From Bradyrhizobium viridifuturi (GTDB lineage Bacteria; Pseudomonadota; Alphaproteobacteria; Rhizobiales; Xanthobacteraceae), in the NCBI RefSeq assembly GCF_001238275.1, contig NZ_LGTB01000001.1:62001-126000 (forward strand): DNA of 64,000 nucleotides, given 5' to 3'. Under the pieces are notes generated by a model. It was not told where the DNA came from. It did no database searches and was given only the letters and a program-made list of their open reading frames with translations. Positions 41,020-49,419 of the stretch are shown here, piece by piece. The position numbers were made by a program, and so were the translations under genes. How positions within the stretch are numbered: position 1 is the first letter of the stretch; every line of letters begins with the position of its first letter.

Positions 41020-42168
41020 TCACGGCGCGGCCTGAGCCCGGGGGTATTCCAGCTGCATGGCGACGAAGTCGGCCGTCGCTCGGCCGTAGCGCGTCTCGAT
41101 CCCGGCGAGAGCCTGGTCGAGCGCCTGCGCGGGCGATACCGCTCCGAGCGCGGGGAGCAGGCGGTCCGCGGGCCAGCCGGTTGCCACCGCTTGCGGATAG
41201 ATGCGCAGACCGTTTCGGGTCGTCACGGCGTCGCCATTCGCGGCGAAAGTCGCAGCATTCGAGCGCAAGGTTCGCGACCAGGCGTCCGCGACCAGCGCCA
41301 GCGAGACCTCGTCGACACCGGGCATGAGCGCCAGACCAAGCTGCTCGTGGTTCCAGAACGCCAGCGTGTTCCGGATCGCGGTCAGCGCGAAGGGGCGAGT
41401 GAACCTGAAGGCGTCGCTGTCATGGCGCGCGTCCCAGCCGGGCAGGCCGATCTCGTGGGCGACGGCCTCGGCCCTGGCGCGGCCGGCGATCGCCTCGATC
41501 AGGGTGAGCGACATCGGCATCGACGCCGAAATCCCCGTCGTGGTCGCCACGCCACGGTCGACCACGATACGGCGGTCGGCGACGTATCGGATATCGGGAT
41601 GATTGTCGCGCCAGTGCTTCAGGTAGAACCAATGCGTGGTTGCGCGCTTGCCGTCGAGCAGGCCGGTCGAGGCCACGACCTTGCCGCCGGCGCATATGCC
41701 GACGATCACGGCGCCTCGCTCGGCCTGGCGCCTGATCCATTGCATGACGACAGGGTCGTCGTCGCGGCTCATCGCGGGCACGATGACGTAGTCGGCTCCG
41801 TCGGGGTGCGCAGCATCGAACGCGGCAATCGTGGCATCAGGCTCGACCTTCAGCACCGGAAACAGTGTGACCGGACCGGGGCCCGTCGCCAGCGTGACGA
41901 CATCGGCGATATCGGCACGCTTGAGGATGCCGTATGGCATCAGATAGTCGGTGGTCTCGGTCATGTCGTTGATGCCGATGATCGCGATCAACGGGCGGGT
42001 GCGCTTCGGCTTGAGCGCCGCGAGCGTGGCGTCTTGTTCCTGTTGCGTGATCGGCGGCTGAAGTTTGAAGACCGATGCGGCGGGCAGAGTGAAGAGCCAG
42101 ACCCCGCCAACAATTAGAACCAGCACGGCGACGGCAATGCCGCTCCACGCGAGAAGCCGCCAGGTCAT
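41020..42168 (-). CDS. Membrane-anchored DJ-1/PfpI family protein
   Basis: A 382-residue protein with one N-terminal membrane segment (LLAWSGIAVAVLVLIVGGVWLFTL). The large part has a glutamine amidotransferase-like fold: the nucleophile elbow VIVGICAGGKVVAST, with Cys in IC-A-GG, near residue 153, and later TTTGISASMPMSLTLIEAIAG near 205. This pattern is like the GlxA/AraC N-terminal class of DJ-1/PfpI proteins, but no AraC DNA-binding domain is present. The C-terminal region after 250 is helical. The location (inner membrane, extracytoplasmic domain) is unusual for the class. Function unknown. Confidence 0.78.
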   Translation of the reverse strand: MTWRLLAWSGIAVAVLVLIVGGVWLFTLPAASVFKLQPPITQQEQDATLAALKPKRTRPLIAIIGINDMTETTDYLMPYGILKRADIADVVTLATGPGPVTLFPVLKVEPDATIAAFDAAHPDGADYVIVPAMSRDDDPVVMQWIRRQAERGAVIVGICAGGKVVASTGLLDGKRATTHWFYLKHWRDNHPDIRYVADRRIVVDRGVATTTGISASMPMSLTLIEAIAGRARAEAVAHEIGLPGWDARHDSDAFRFTRPFALTAIRNTLAFWNHEQLGLALMPGVDEVSLALVADAWSRTLRSNAATFAANGDAVTTRNGLRIYPQAVATGWPADRLLPALGAVSPAQALDQALAGIETRYGRATADFVAMQLEYPRAQAAP

Positions 42169-42347
42169 GATGATCGATCTCGTATCCGCTTCCGTCGCAC
42201 GGCGCGGAAACTAGTTGGTGCGCACTCGGATCGGAATGGCGAAATTCCCGCAAAAACGGACACGCGCGCAGCCCCGGATGAGTGCGAGCGACTCGGGGGC
42301 CGCGCTTTCCCGCACATCGCTGTCGCGCATGCGGGCGACCAGCTCGT

Positions 42348-42962
42348 TCAATAGACGAGGCTTGTCCCTGGTGGCTTCTCGAGCGCGGCCGCCAGCGAGC
42401 GATATTCGTCGCAAGACGTGCCGCAGATTTCGGCGATCCGGCTCAGATGATACTGGGCGGCATCGCGGTTGCCCTGTTCGATCTGCCACAAGCCGTAGTA
42501 GTTCCACGTCAGCACGTGGTTCGGATCGGCCTTCAGCGCACGCTCGTACCAGACCTGCGACTGCTTGTAGTCGCCGAGCTTGCGGTATGAGTAGCCGATC
42601 AGATTGGCGACGTTGGGCTGATCGTCACGGCCGAGCGCGTGCAACTGCTCGATGGCGGCGGTGTAGTCGTTACGCTCGTAGATTGTTGCATAGGCCGCGC
42701 GGTAACCGTCGCGGAATGCCGGATCGTCGAAGCTGGATTGCTTGGCCGGCTTCTTGACCCTGTGCGTGGTCTTTCTGTCCTTCTCCTGGGGATAGGCCGG
42801 CGCGGGCGTGCTGTAGCTCGACCCGTAGAGCTCGCCGCTGCCGGCTCCTCCTCCGCCGCCACCGCCGCCGCCGGCAGCGCGGGCGGTCTGCTGCGGGAAC
42901 AGAATGATCGGCGCCGTCAGAACTGCCGCAAGCATTGCGAGCTTCGTCTGTGACTTGATCAT
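42348..42962 (-). CDS. Secreted TPR-repeat protein
   Basis: A 204-residue exported protein from the ATG at 42962, with GGGAGG five bases upstream; GTG at 42968 overlaps that site. Signal peptide ends near ARAAG. A poly-Gly segment (about ten residues) and a Ser/Pro/Tyr-rich linker precede three to four tetratricopeptide-like helices (NDYTAAIEQLHALG, PNVANLIGYSYRKLGDYKQSQVWYERALKAD, HVLTWNYYGLWQIEQGN). TPRs mediate protein contacts; the partner is unknown. It has a 326-base upstream region with a small palindrome at 43124-43139. Confidence 0.83.
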   Translation of the reverse strand: MIKSQTKLAMLAAVLTAPIILFPQQTARAAGGGGGGGGGAGSGELYGSSYSTPAPAYPQEKDRKTTHRVKKPAKQSSFDDPAFRDGYRAAYATIYERNDYTAAIEQLHALGRDDQPNVANLIGYSYRKLGDYKQSQVWYERALKADPNHVLTWNYYGLWQIEQGNRDAAQYHLSRIAEICGTSCDEYRSLAAALEKPPGTSLVY

Positions 42963-43288
42963 GCGCACCTCCCGATTCGATGTGGACCGTCATTGGTCTG
43001 AAGCATCAACTCCCAATCGCAGGAGACATTCCGTCCGTTCTGAAAAATATCTGTCGATGCGGCAATCGCACTGTCGCTTCCGGACGTAGCGCTTGCGCGT
43101 GCGATCGGACGGCGGAGCCGAAACTAACATCGGTGTTAGAATCTGACGCGCAGTGACGAGCCGGCTGGCGTTCGACTGTTCGCCGAAGAGAAGATTTCTC
43201 GATCTCGACATCAACGGCAGGCTTCACCGAGAACGATCGAGGCTCAGTTGTGAATGCGCGTGCCAGTCCTGAACCCGTCGGGATCGCC
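42963..43288. other. Upstream region of the TPR gene
   Basis: No gene is present. The only structure found is CTAACA-TCGG-TGTTAG at 43124-43139, six-base inverted arms, about 160 bases upstream of the TPR gene start. The downstream part is low in clear signals. Confidence 0.4.
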
Positions 43289-43726
43289 TCAAGGCGCCAC
43301 GGGCACCAAGCCGTAGCGCAGCATGGTTTCCTTCATCTTCGCCGGATCAGGCGCGCCGCCAGTCAGCAGCGCTGCCATCTCCTTGAAGTATAGCGGGCCG
43401 AGTACGCCGGGGCTCAGCATGCAGAGACAGCTCGCGGGATCGTTCGAGCGGTTGATGAAGCCGTGCACGATGCCGCGCTTGATGAACACCGTGTCGCCGG
43501 CGCCGAGGTCGATGTCCTTGCCGTCGACCCGCCAGGTCGAAACGCCCGATAGCCCGTAGATGGTCTCGTCCCAGCTCTCGTGATAATGCGGGATCGGCAT
43601 CCGCGCGTTCGGCTGCAGCGTCATCTCGAACAGGTCGACGCTCCCGCCGGTGGTCTCCTTGCTCTGCAGGAATTTCAGTTGCAAGGCGCCGAGATTGATC
43701 AGTTCGGGCATGATGGTCTCGTGCAT
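43289..43726 (-). CDS. Cupin domain protein
   Basis: A 145-residue single-cupin protein. Motif 1 is PHYHESWDETIYGLSG (about residues 46-61) with its two His and a later Glu; motif 2 is GDTVFIKRGIVHGFINR (about 77-93) with its His. A metal could be held by HYH...E...H. The long form starts at the ATG at 43726 and a shorter one at 43711 (MPELINLG). No cysteine-rich or membrane part. Cupins of this size bind small molecules or act as isomerases and dioxygenases; no substrate is apparent. The next gene on the same strand lies 69 bases downstream. Confidence 0.85.
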   Translation of the reverse strand: MHETIMPELINLGALQLKFLQSKETTGGSVDLFEMTLQPNARMPIPHYHESWDETIYGLSGVSTWRVDGKDIDLGAGDTVFIKRGIVHGFINRSNDPASCLCMLSPGVLGPLYFKEMAALLTGGAPDPAKMKETMLRYGLVPVAP

Positions 43727-43795
43727 GGTTGTGTGCAGGATAGGCGACGGCGCGATGTGACGCCAACGGCCGGCGCTCCCCGGTGGAGTGGGCCG

Positions 43796-45529
43796 CTACT
43801 TGGACTCCAGGTGCCAGGCGCCGTCCCAATCCGCCGCCGGTGGATTTTGCCTGAACGTCGCGACGCGCGCCTTCATCGCGATCGACGGTCCGTCGCCCGG
43901 CGCGGCAGCCAGCGCCGCAGCGAAAGCCTGCTCGGCATCGTCCCAGCGGCGCTCGCGATAGGCGGCGAGACCATCCGCATAGTGCTGCCGCAGCTCGGTC
44001 TGCGCCGGCGTCAGCTCGTCCTTCTTGCCGATGATCTCGAACACGGCGACCGGCTGGGTCTGGCCAACCGCGACGAGCCGGTCGATCTCGCGCAGCTCGA
44101 TGGTGGCGGCACAGGCCGCGGCGGTCGCCTCCGAGATCAGGCTGCGGCTGCCGTAGAACTTGTTGGCGCCTTCCAGCCGCGAGGCGAGGTTCACGGTGTC
44201 GCCGAGCACGGTGTAGCTCATCATAAACTCGGAGCCGATGCTGCCGACCAGCGCTTCGCCGGTGGCGATCCCGATCCTGATATCGCAGTCGGCCGGGATC
44301 GTGCGCACGCCGAGCAGCTCGGGCAGATCCTTGCGCAGCTTGTCGACCTGGCCGACCATGTCGATGGCGGCAAGTGCGGCGAGGTGGGTCTGCTCGGCCT
44401 CCTCGACGAAGGGGGCGCCCCAATAGGCCATGATGGCGTCGCCGATATATTTGTCGATGATGCCGCGATGGGCATGGACCGGTGCCGACATCGTCGACAG
44501 ATAGAGGTTCATGATCTTGACGAGGCCGCTCGGCGTCACGCCTTCGCTCAGGCGCGTAAAACCCTTCATGTCGCAGAACATCACCGTCATGACACGGCGC
44601 TGTCCTTCCGTGGCGGCGATTGCCGGTTGCTCGAGCAGGCCCTCGGCGATCCGCGGGTTGATGTAGCGGCCAAAGGTCTCGCGGATCCGCTGGTTGTGGC
44701 GCAGCGTCTCGATCATGCGGTTGAAGGCGGCTGAGAGCTGGCCGATCTCGTCCTGGGTCGTGATGGCGATGGCGCCGTCGAGGCGGCCCGCCTCGACCTC
44801 GCGGGTGCCCTCGAGGAGGCGCATCACGGGCCGCGTGATGCCGCTGCCAACCAGCATCGCGAACACGAAGCCGAGGATCGCGGCAATCGCGGTCACGACG
44901 CCGGAGATGATGATCGCCCGCTGCTGGGCACTCATGACCTTCGCGGCGGCCGAAGAGACTTGAGCCAGCATATCGGCGCGGATGCTTTCGACCCTGGTGT
45001 TGAAGTCGTCGCGCAGGGCGTCGGCGCGGAGCGTGGTCTGGCGCGCGGCGGCAAAATCCTTGGCGTCGATCTGCTCGAGCAGCGCCTTGTTCTCCGCGTT
45101 CAGGCGCATCAGGAGGTCATTGACGGCATTGTCGATGCGGTCATCGAGACGCCCGAGCGCGGCATTGTCCGACGGCGTCGAGGGATCGGCGATGATCGCA
45201 TCGATCAGCGCGCGCGCCGCATCGGCCTCGCGCTTGATCAGGGGCTCGATCTCGTTGAAGGCCTTGCGCGCGTTTTCGTAGCCGGCGTCTTCGCCGGGCG
45301 CCTGCATCTTCGCCATCATCATCCGGCGCATCGCGAGCGAGCGCTCCAGCGCGCGGATGTTGACGCGGGCGAGATGGCCGTAGGCGGGGATGTAGCGGTT
45401 GGTGAGCTCGTCCAGGAGATGGCCGACCTGGCCCGCCATCACCATGGACAGCAGCGAGGTGATCACCGCGAGGACGATCAGTCCCGCGGCAATGCCGACG
45501 ATCTTCTGCCTGATCGAATTTCGAAACAT
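43796..45529 (-). CDS. Class III adenylate/guanylate cyclase with HAMP domain
   Basis: A 577-residue membrane cyclase. Two membrane segments (about residues 9-32 and 205-232) flank a helical periplasmic sensor domain. A HAMP linker (LVGSGITRPVMRLLEGTREVEAG, about 226-280) leads to the catalytic domain, with metal aspartates in FCDMKGFTRLSEG (about 319) and IGDAIMAYWGAP (about 362), and the purine/ribose segment SYTVLGDTVNLASRLEG (about 435). The last 80 residues look like TPR-like helices. It makes cAMP or cGMP from ATP or GTP; a Lys/Asp pair that would settle the purine was not verified. An NTE-like protein with a cNMP domain is elsewhere in this window. Confidence 0.9.
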   Translation of the reverse strand: MFRNSIRQKIVGIAAGLIVLAVITSLLSMVMAGQVGHLLDELTNRYIPAYGHLARVNIRALERSLAMRRMMMAKMQAPGEDAGYENARKAFNEIEPLIKREADAARALIDAIIADPSTPSDNAALGRLDDRIDNAVNDLLMRLNAENKALLEQIDAKDFAAARQTTLRADALRDDFNTRVESIRADMLAQVSSAAAKVMSAQQRAIIISGVVTAIAAILGFVFAMLVGSGITRPVMRLLEGTREVEAGRLDGAIAITTQDEIGQLSAAFNRMIETLRHNQRIRETFGRYINPRIAEGLLEQPAIAATEGQRRVMTVMFCDMKGFTRLSEGVTPSGLVKIMNLYLSTMSAPVHAHRGIIDKYIGDAIMAYWGAPFVEEAEQTHLAALAAIDMVGQVDKLRKDLPELLGVRTIPADCDIRIGIATGEALVGSIGSEFMMSYTVLGDTVNLASRLEGANKFYGSRSLISEATAAACAATIELREIDRLVAVGQTQPVAVFEIIGKKDELTPAQTELRQHYADGLAAYRERRWDDAEQAFAAALAAAPGDGPSIAMKARVATFRQNPPAADWDGAWHLESK

Positions 45530-45658
45530 GCCCAGCCCGGCCGCAGCTGCAATAAGCGGGTTGCCCCCGCCGTGGCGGCGAACCAGCTAATAGAGTTCCA
45601 GGGCCCGCGGTGCAAGCGACCGGTGCCCGCTATCCCGTCGCCAGACAGGCGTCAGGGG

Positions 45659-46213
45659 CTAGCGCAGCCCCTCATAAACCATCAGGCCGCGCGCGATCGC
45701 GAGCTTGCGCAGGGTCCGCGGCACGAAGCGCTCCTGGGGATGCAGGTAACGCCACGAGGTCAGCACCAGACCGTGCAGCCGGGTGACGTCGTCCTCGAAC
45801 GGGGCGAGCAGGCCGGTCAGGCTCGCCGGCATGTGGACGCGGGCGGTGAAGGGCAGCAGCAGCAATTCCAGATGCGCCTTGGACCCGGTCTCGGTCGTCG
45901 CGGTGATGCCGGCGATGGCCGGCAGGGTCTCTTCGACGACGCAGGTGATGATGTCCTCGATCTCGCCGCGGCTCTCGTCGGTGAACAGGGCCGAAAAACT
46001 CTGGTTCTTGAGGTCGCAGCCGAGCAGGGCGGAGGTGCGGGTGCCGGCGACGCGGAAGGGGAAACGGGTCTCGCCGTCGTAGGCCAGCACGAAGATGTCG
46101 GACAGCAGCTCACGCACCGCGGACGGTTCGAACTCACTCCGGTCGGGGGCACGTGCGGTGCCGCGCTTCGCGTTCCAATAGGCGAAGAATTCGCGGCTGG
46201 AGCTGTGTTTCAT
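45659..46213 (-). CDS. PAS domain protein (PAS_5/DUF1488-like group)
   Basis: A 184-residue cytoplasmic protein. It starts MKHSSSREFFAYWNAKRGTARAPDRSEFEPSAVRELLSDIFVLA and continues with FRVAGTRTSALLGCDLKNQSFSALF, the pattern of the PAS_5 family (PF07310), which is common in alphaproteobacteria. It has no output domain, so it may act by contact with a partner. The upstream region, 149 bases away, has a perfect CtrA-type box at 46362-46376. The role is unknown. Confidence 0.82.
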   Translation of the reverse strand: MKHSSSREFFAYWNAKRGTARAPDRSEFEPSAVRELLSDIFVLAYDGETRFPFRVAGTRTSALLGCDLKNQSFSALFTDESRGEIEDIITCVVEETLPAIAGITATTETGSKAHLELLLLPFTARVHMPASLTGLLAPFEDDVTRLHGLVLTSWRYLHPQERFVPRTLRKLAIARGLMVYEGLR

Positions 46214-46361
46214 CTAAAGAACCTTGCCCGGCGCCTGTCTCGGCGGGACACATCTGTCCCGGTTTTGCTCAGGAGCCTTCCCTTCTCTGTTGTGCAGGGA
46301 AGCCTGTGCAGCGTCCATGCCGCGGCCGCGGTTTGGGCGGCTTATCGGCAGCTTTGTGTTG

Positions 46362-46376
46362 TTAACGTAAATTTAA
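46362..46376. promoter_or_regulatory. Perfect CtrA-type box, full consensus
   Basis: TTAACGTAAATTTAAC fits TTAA-N7-TTAAC exactly, including the trailing C at 46377. It lies 149 bases upstream of the PAS_5 gene and 326 bases upstream of the rhomboid gene, before the candidate small RNA. It is the best-matching box in the window with 62406-62420. Confidence 0.55.
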
Positions 46377-46449
46377 CTATGTCCTTGGCGCCGGCGGAAC
46401 CTGCACGTAGGGTCCGTGCGTTCCCGTTCGCCGGCTGCCCCAAGCGCCG

Positions 46450-46586
46450 GCGTGGTTGGTACACAGGCGGCGTCAAACAGTTTGGTCACCGTGCGGGGAG
46501 GGGTGGGGATGTTCTCCCGATCCCTCTGGGGCACGAGAAGACCAGCCGATCAGGGAGGGTGTTCTCAGCGCCCTCCCTTTTCTTTT
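46450..46586 (+). ncRNA. Candidate small RNA with a Rho-independent end
   Basis: The segment has no reading frame but shows structure: the 18-mer CGGGGAGGGGTGGGGATG, then TTCTCCCGATCCCTCTGGGG, and a strong terminator at 46553-46586. The G-rich part can pair with the C-rich part downstream (GGGGAGG against CCCTCT). The 5' end is not known; the stated start is a guess. The next gene (rhomboid) begins over 110 bases later and the terminator would stop read-through from upstream. Confidence 0.4.
46553..46586 (+). terminator. Strong intrinsic terminator
   Basis: GGGAGGG (46553-46559) and CCCTCCC (46571-46577) form a 7-bp GC stem around an 11-base loop and are followed at once by TTTTCTTTT (46578-46586). 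Since no coding gene precedes it on the plus strand for more than 300 bases, it must end a non-coding transcript or protect the rhomboid gene from read-through. Confidence 0.7.
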
Positions 46587-46702
46587 GCCTCGATTGCGGC
46601 GCCGCGCGACACCCGGTGTCCGATTACGGGATTGTGCACTTGCACAGGGGTGTGAAAGCCGCCTATCTCTGATTCACAGCCGCTTTTGAGGTCGCCGACC
46701 CC

Positions 46703-47500
46703 TTGGACTCCCATCCCGAATCCCCGCTCGCCCCGCCGCCGGAGGCGCCGCGCGAGCCGATCCTGACCTTGCCGCCGGCGCTCACCGCCTACATCCTCCT
46801 GATCGCGGTGATCCATCTGCGGGTGCTGCTGCCGCCGGAGATGGAGAACTGGACCGTCGACGTCTTCGGCTTCATCCCGAAGCGCTACGATTCGACGCTG
46901 CTCGACATCACCTTCCCGGGCGGAGAGGGCGCCAAGGTCTGGACCTTCGTCACCTATTCGCTGCTGCACGCCAACCTCACCCATATCGGCTTCAACGTGC
47001 TGTGGCTGTTGCCGTTCGGCAGCGCGCTGGCGCGGCGCTTCGGCGCGGTGCGCTTCTTCGTCTTCATGGCGGTGACGGCGGCCGCCGGTGCGCTCGCGCA
47101 TCTGTTGACCCATGAGCACGCGATCGCGCCGATGATCGGCGCATCGGCCTCGGTGTCGGGAACGATGGCGGCGGCGATCCGCTTCGCTTTCGTCAAGGGC
47201 AGCTTCCTGTCGTTCAGCCGCGGCGATGCCGATGCGGCCGCCAAGGTGCCCGCGCTGTCGCTGTGGCGGGCGCTGCGCAACGGACGGGTGCTCGCCTTCC
47301 TGGCGATCTGGTTCGGCGTCAATATCCTGTTCGGCGCCACCTCGCTGTCGCTCGGCGGCGAGGAGGCGAGTGTCGCCTGGCAGGCTCACATCGGCGGCTT
47401 CCTCGCCGGACTGTTGCTGTTCTCGCTGTTCGATCCGATCCCGCGCGCGCGAGACGATGCTGCAGATGCGTCATCGGCGGATCAGTCGAGCCGCATCTGA
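46703..47500 (+). CDS. Rhomboid family intramembrane serine protease
   Basis: A 265-residue protein with six or more membrane segments. The likely start is a TTG at 46703, with GAGG 11 bases upstream, so the first codon is uncertain. Catalytic features: THIGFNVLWLLPFG (Asn of the oxyanion site, about residue 97), GASASVSGTMAA with the Ser of the G-x-S-x motif (about 151-158) and WQAHIGGFLAGLL with the His partner (about 232). Rhomboids cleave transmembrane segments. An extra large loop (SLSLGGEEAS) precedes the His helix. The gene is preceded by the terminator and candidate small RNA. Confidence 0.85.
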   Translation: MDSHPESPLAPPPEAPREPILTLPPALTAYILLIAVIHLRVLLPPEMENWTVDVFGFIPKRYDSTLLDITFPGGEGAKVWTFVTYSLLHANLTHIGFNVLWLLPFGSALARRFGAVRFFVFMAVTAAAGALAHLLTHEHAIAPMIGASASVSGTMAAAIRFAFVKGSFLSFSRGDADAAAKVPALSLWRALRNGRVLAFLAIWFGVNILFGATSLSLGGEEASVAWQAHIGGFLAGLLLFSLFDPIPRARDDAADASSADQSSRI

Positions 47501-47690
47501 TCCCCGCTTGCGGCTCGGTTCGAATTCCTCCATCATCTTTGCGACGCAGAAACAAAGCGGGCCGGCAAATCGAGCCCAGCTACTGACCGCGCCCCGGAAC
47601 CGAAATCGGCGCGGAACTGTTGATTGAAGACTCTGGCGAACAGGCGCGGCCCCGCTCAAGCGAGGCGCGGACGGATTCAGGGAGGCGACA

Positions 47691-48119
47691 ATGACGGTAC
47701 GTTCCATTCTCGATGCAAAGGGCCATCAGGTCATGAGCGTCGCGCCCGGCGCGAAGCTCTCGGCTGCGGTGAAGCTGCTCGGCGAGCGCAAGATCGGCGC
47801 GGTGCTGGTGATGGAGCAGGGCCGGATGGAAGGCATCCTGTCGGAGCGCGACATCGTCCGCGTGCTCTCGGAGCGCGGCGCGGGCGCGCTGGACGAGCCG
47901 GTGAGCGCGGTCATGACCAAAAAGGTCGTGAGCTGCCGGCAGTCCGATACGGTCAGCGCGCTGATGGAAATGATGACGACCGGAAAATTCCGCCATCTGC
48001 CCGTCGTCGAGGACGGCAAGGTGGTCGGGCTGATCTCGATCGGCGACATCGTCAAGAGCCGCGTGCAGGAATATGAGCGCGAGCAGGAAGCGCTGCGCGA
48101 CTACATCAAGACCGCCTGA
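47691..48119 (+). CDS. CBS-domain protein
   Basis: A 142-residue protein with two CBS repeats: one at about residues 8-62 (GKLSAAVKLLGERKIGAVLVMEQGRMEGILSERDIVRVL) and one at about 72-128 (KVVSCRQSDTVSALMEMMTTGKFRHLPVVEDGKVVGLISIGDIVKS). Such stand-alone pairs usually bind adenine nucleotides and act as energy sensors. The GAGGCGAC segment precedes the ATG. It is convergent with the patatin gene, with three bases between the stops. No partner enzyme is evident. Confidence 0.9.
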   Translation: MTVRSILDAKGHQVMSVAPGAKLSAAVKLLGERKIGAVLVMEQGRMEGILSERDIVRVLSERGAGALDEPVSAVMTKKVVSCRQSDTVSALMEMMTTGKFRHLPVVEDGKVVGLISIGDIVKSRVQEYEREQEALRDYIKTA

Positions 48120-48122
48120 GCG

Positions 48123-49169
48123 CTATTTTCCGGTGGTGCCCCCGCCGGTCGACGGCGGCACCAGGATCTCGATGGCTTCCTCGATCGCCCCGATGGCGCG
48201 TTCGGCCGCGCGGATGCCGTGTGCGATCAGGTCGTCGGCGCGGTGGAAGTCGAACCAGCCGATCTGGCCGACCCGCGGCGAGATCAGCATGTCCGGCGGG
48301 TCGCCGGCAAGCCGCGCACGGGTGATGCGGTCCTGCATGATGTTGAAGGCGTCGACCATGACGCTCGAGATGCCGGGCCGGCTGGCGCTGCCGAAAAACT
48401 CCCGCTTCACGGTGCGTTCGGCGGAGAAGAAGCGGCCAAACCTGCGCTTCGGGGGATCCGGCTCGATTTCGGCGTCGGCGGTCACCGCGACCGTCACCTC
48501 GGGCGCGGCCGACGGCCCGTGATTGTAGATCGTGGTCGAGTGCGCGAACACGTCGCTGGAGAGGTTGGCCGCAATCACGATCTCGGCGCCGAGCGCGCGG
48601 GCGGCGGAGACCGGCACCGGGTTGACCAGCGCGCCGTCAACCAGCCAGCGGTCGCCGATCAGCACCGGCGCGAAGATGCCGGGCAGGGCGTAGGAGGCCC
48701 GCATGGCGTCGACGACCCGGCCCTGGGTCAGCCAAATCTCGTGCCCGGTGCGGACTTCGGTCGCGACGCTGGCGAACTTGACCGCGAGGTCCTCGATCAT
48801 GACCTGGCCGAGCGCGCCTTCGATCTCGGCGGCAAGCTTGGAGCCGCCGATCAGGCCCGAGCCGTTGAGGCGGATGTCGAGGTAGCCCAGCACGCTGCGC
48901 GGCTGCAGGCTGCGGGCCCATTGCTCCAGCGTGTCGATATGGCCGGCCGCATAGGCGCCGCCGACCACGGATCCGATCGAGGTGCCGACCACGACGTTGG
49001 GGACGATGCCATGGGCAAGCAGGGTCTTGATGATGCCGATATGGGCGAAGCCGCGCGCGGCGCCGCCGCCGAGCGCAAGCCCGATCACCGGCCGGCGAAC
49101 CGTTCCCAGTCCGACCTTGTCGGGGCCGTCGGAGCTCTTGTGGCCGCGGCCCATCCAGCTATCCAACAC
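48123..49169 (-). CDS. Patatin-like phospholipase, RssA-like
   Basis: A 348-residue cytoplasmic patatin. The GTG at 49169 has AGGAG eight bases upstream. Motifs: oxyanion GLALGGGAARGFAHIG (about residues 30-45), nucleophile VVGTSIGSVVGG (about 61-72) and the catalytic Asp in LVDGALVNPVP (about 174-184). It resembles RssA/YchK-type patatins more than the NTE-type protein at 14786. No cNMP domain is present. Probable activity is lipid ester hydrolysis; the lipid is unknown. It converges with the CBS gene. Confidence 0.9.
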   Translation of the reverse strand: MLDSWMGRGHKSSDGPDKVGLGTVRRPVIGLALGGGAARGFAHIGIIKTLLAHGIVPNVVVGTSIGSVVGGAYAAGHIDTLEQWARSLQPRSVLGYLDIRLNGSGLIGGSKLAAEIEGALGQVMIEDLAVKFASVATEVRTGHEIWLTQGRVVDAMRASYALPGIFAPVLIGDRWLVDGALVNPVPVSAARALGAEIVIAANLSSDVFAHSTTIYNHGPSAAPEVTVAVTADAEIEPDPPKRRFGRFFSAERTVKREFFGSASRPGISSVMVDAFNIMQDRITRARLAGDPPDMLISPRVGQIGWFDFHRADDLIAHGIRAAERAIGAIEEAIEILVPPSTGGGTTGK

Positions 49170-49419
49170 GACAAATCTCCTGCCAGCGCGAGACTAGGCC
49201 GCGCGACATGACTGCGCCAGCGTCGTCCGTGTTCATGGTTATTCCCTACAGGCACGATTCATGCCTCGGGTCGACCGCGGTAGGCAGGGAATGTGACTGG
49301 ACCGCGACGGTAGGGCTAACATCGGCTTGATCGAGCGGTTCCAAATGGGGAGAGAGCCCGCCAGGACTGTGACGAAGCTTCGACGAAGGCTTGAATTTGC
49401 CGCGTTTTCGTTGAAAAGC

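Larger units (their letters stand above)
46214..46702. other. Long intergenic region with CtrA box, G-rich motif and terminator
   Basis: The 489 bases between the divergent PAS_5 and rhomboid genes hold three supported elements, annotated separately: a CtrA-type box (46362-46376), the 18-mer shared with 7098-7115 (46494-46511), and a GC hairpin followed by a T-rich tail (46553-46586). The region after about 46590 shows no further structure that I can support. Confidence 0.55.

Noticed and set aside
42211..42507. A 98-residue minus-strand frame between the DJ-1-like and TPR genes
   Set aside because: It overlaps the TPR gene in another frame, has no start signal, and its end looks like random high-G+C code.
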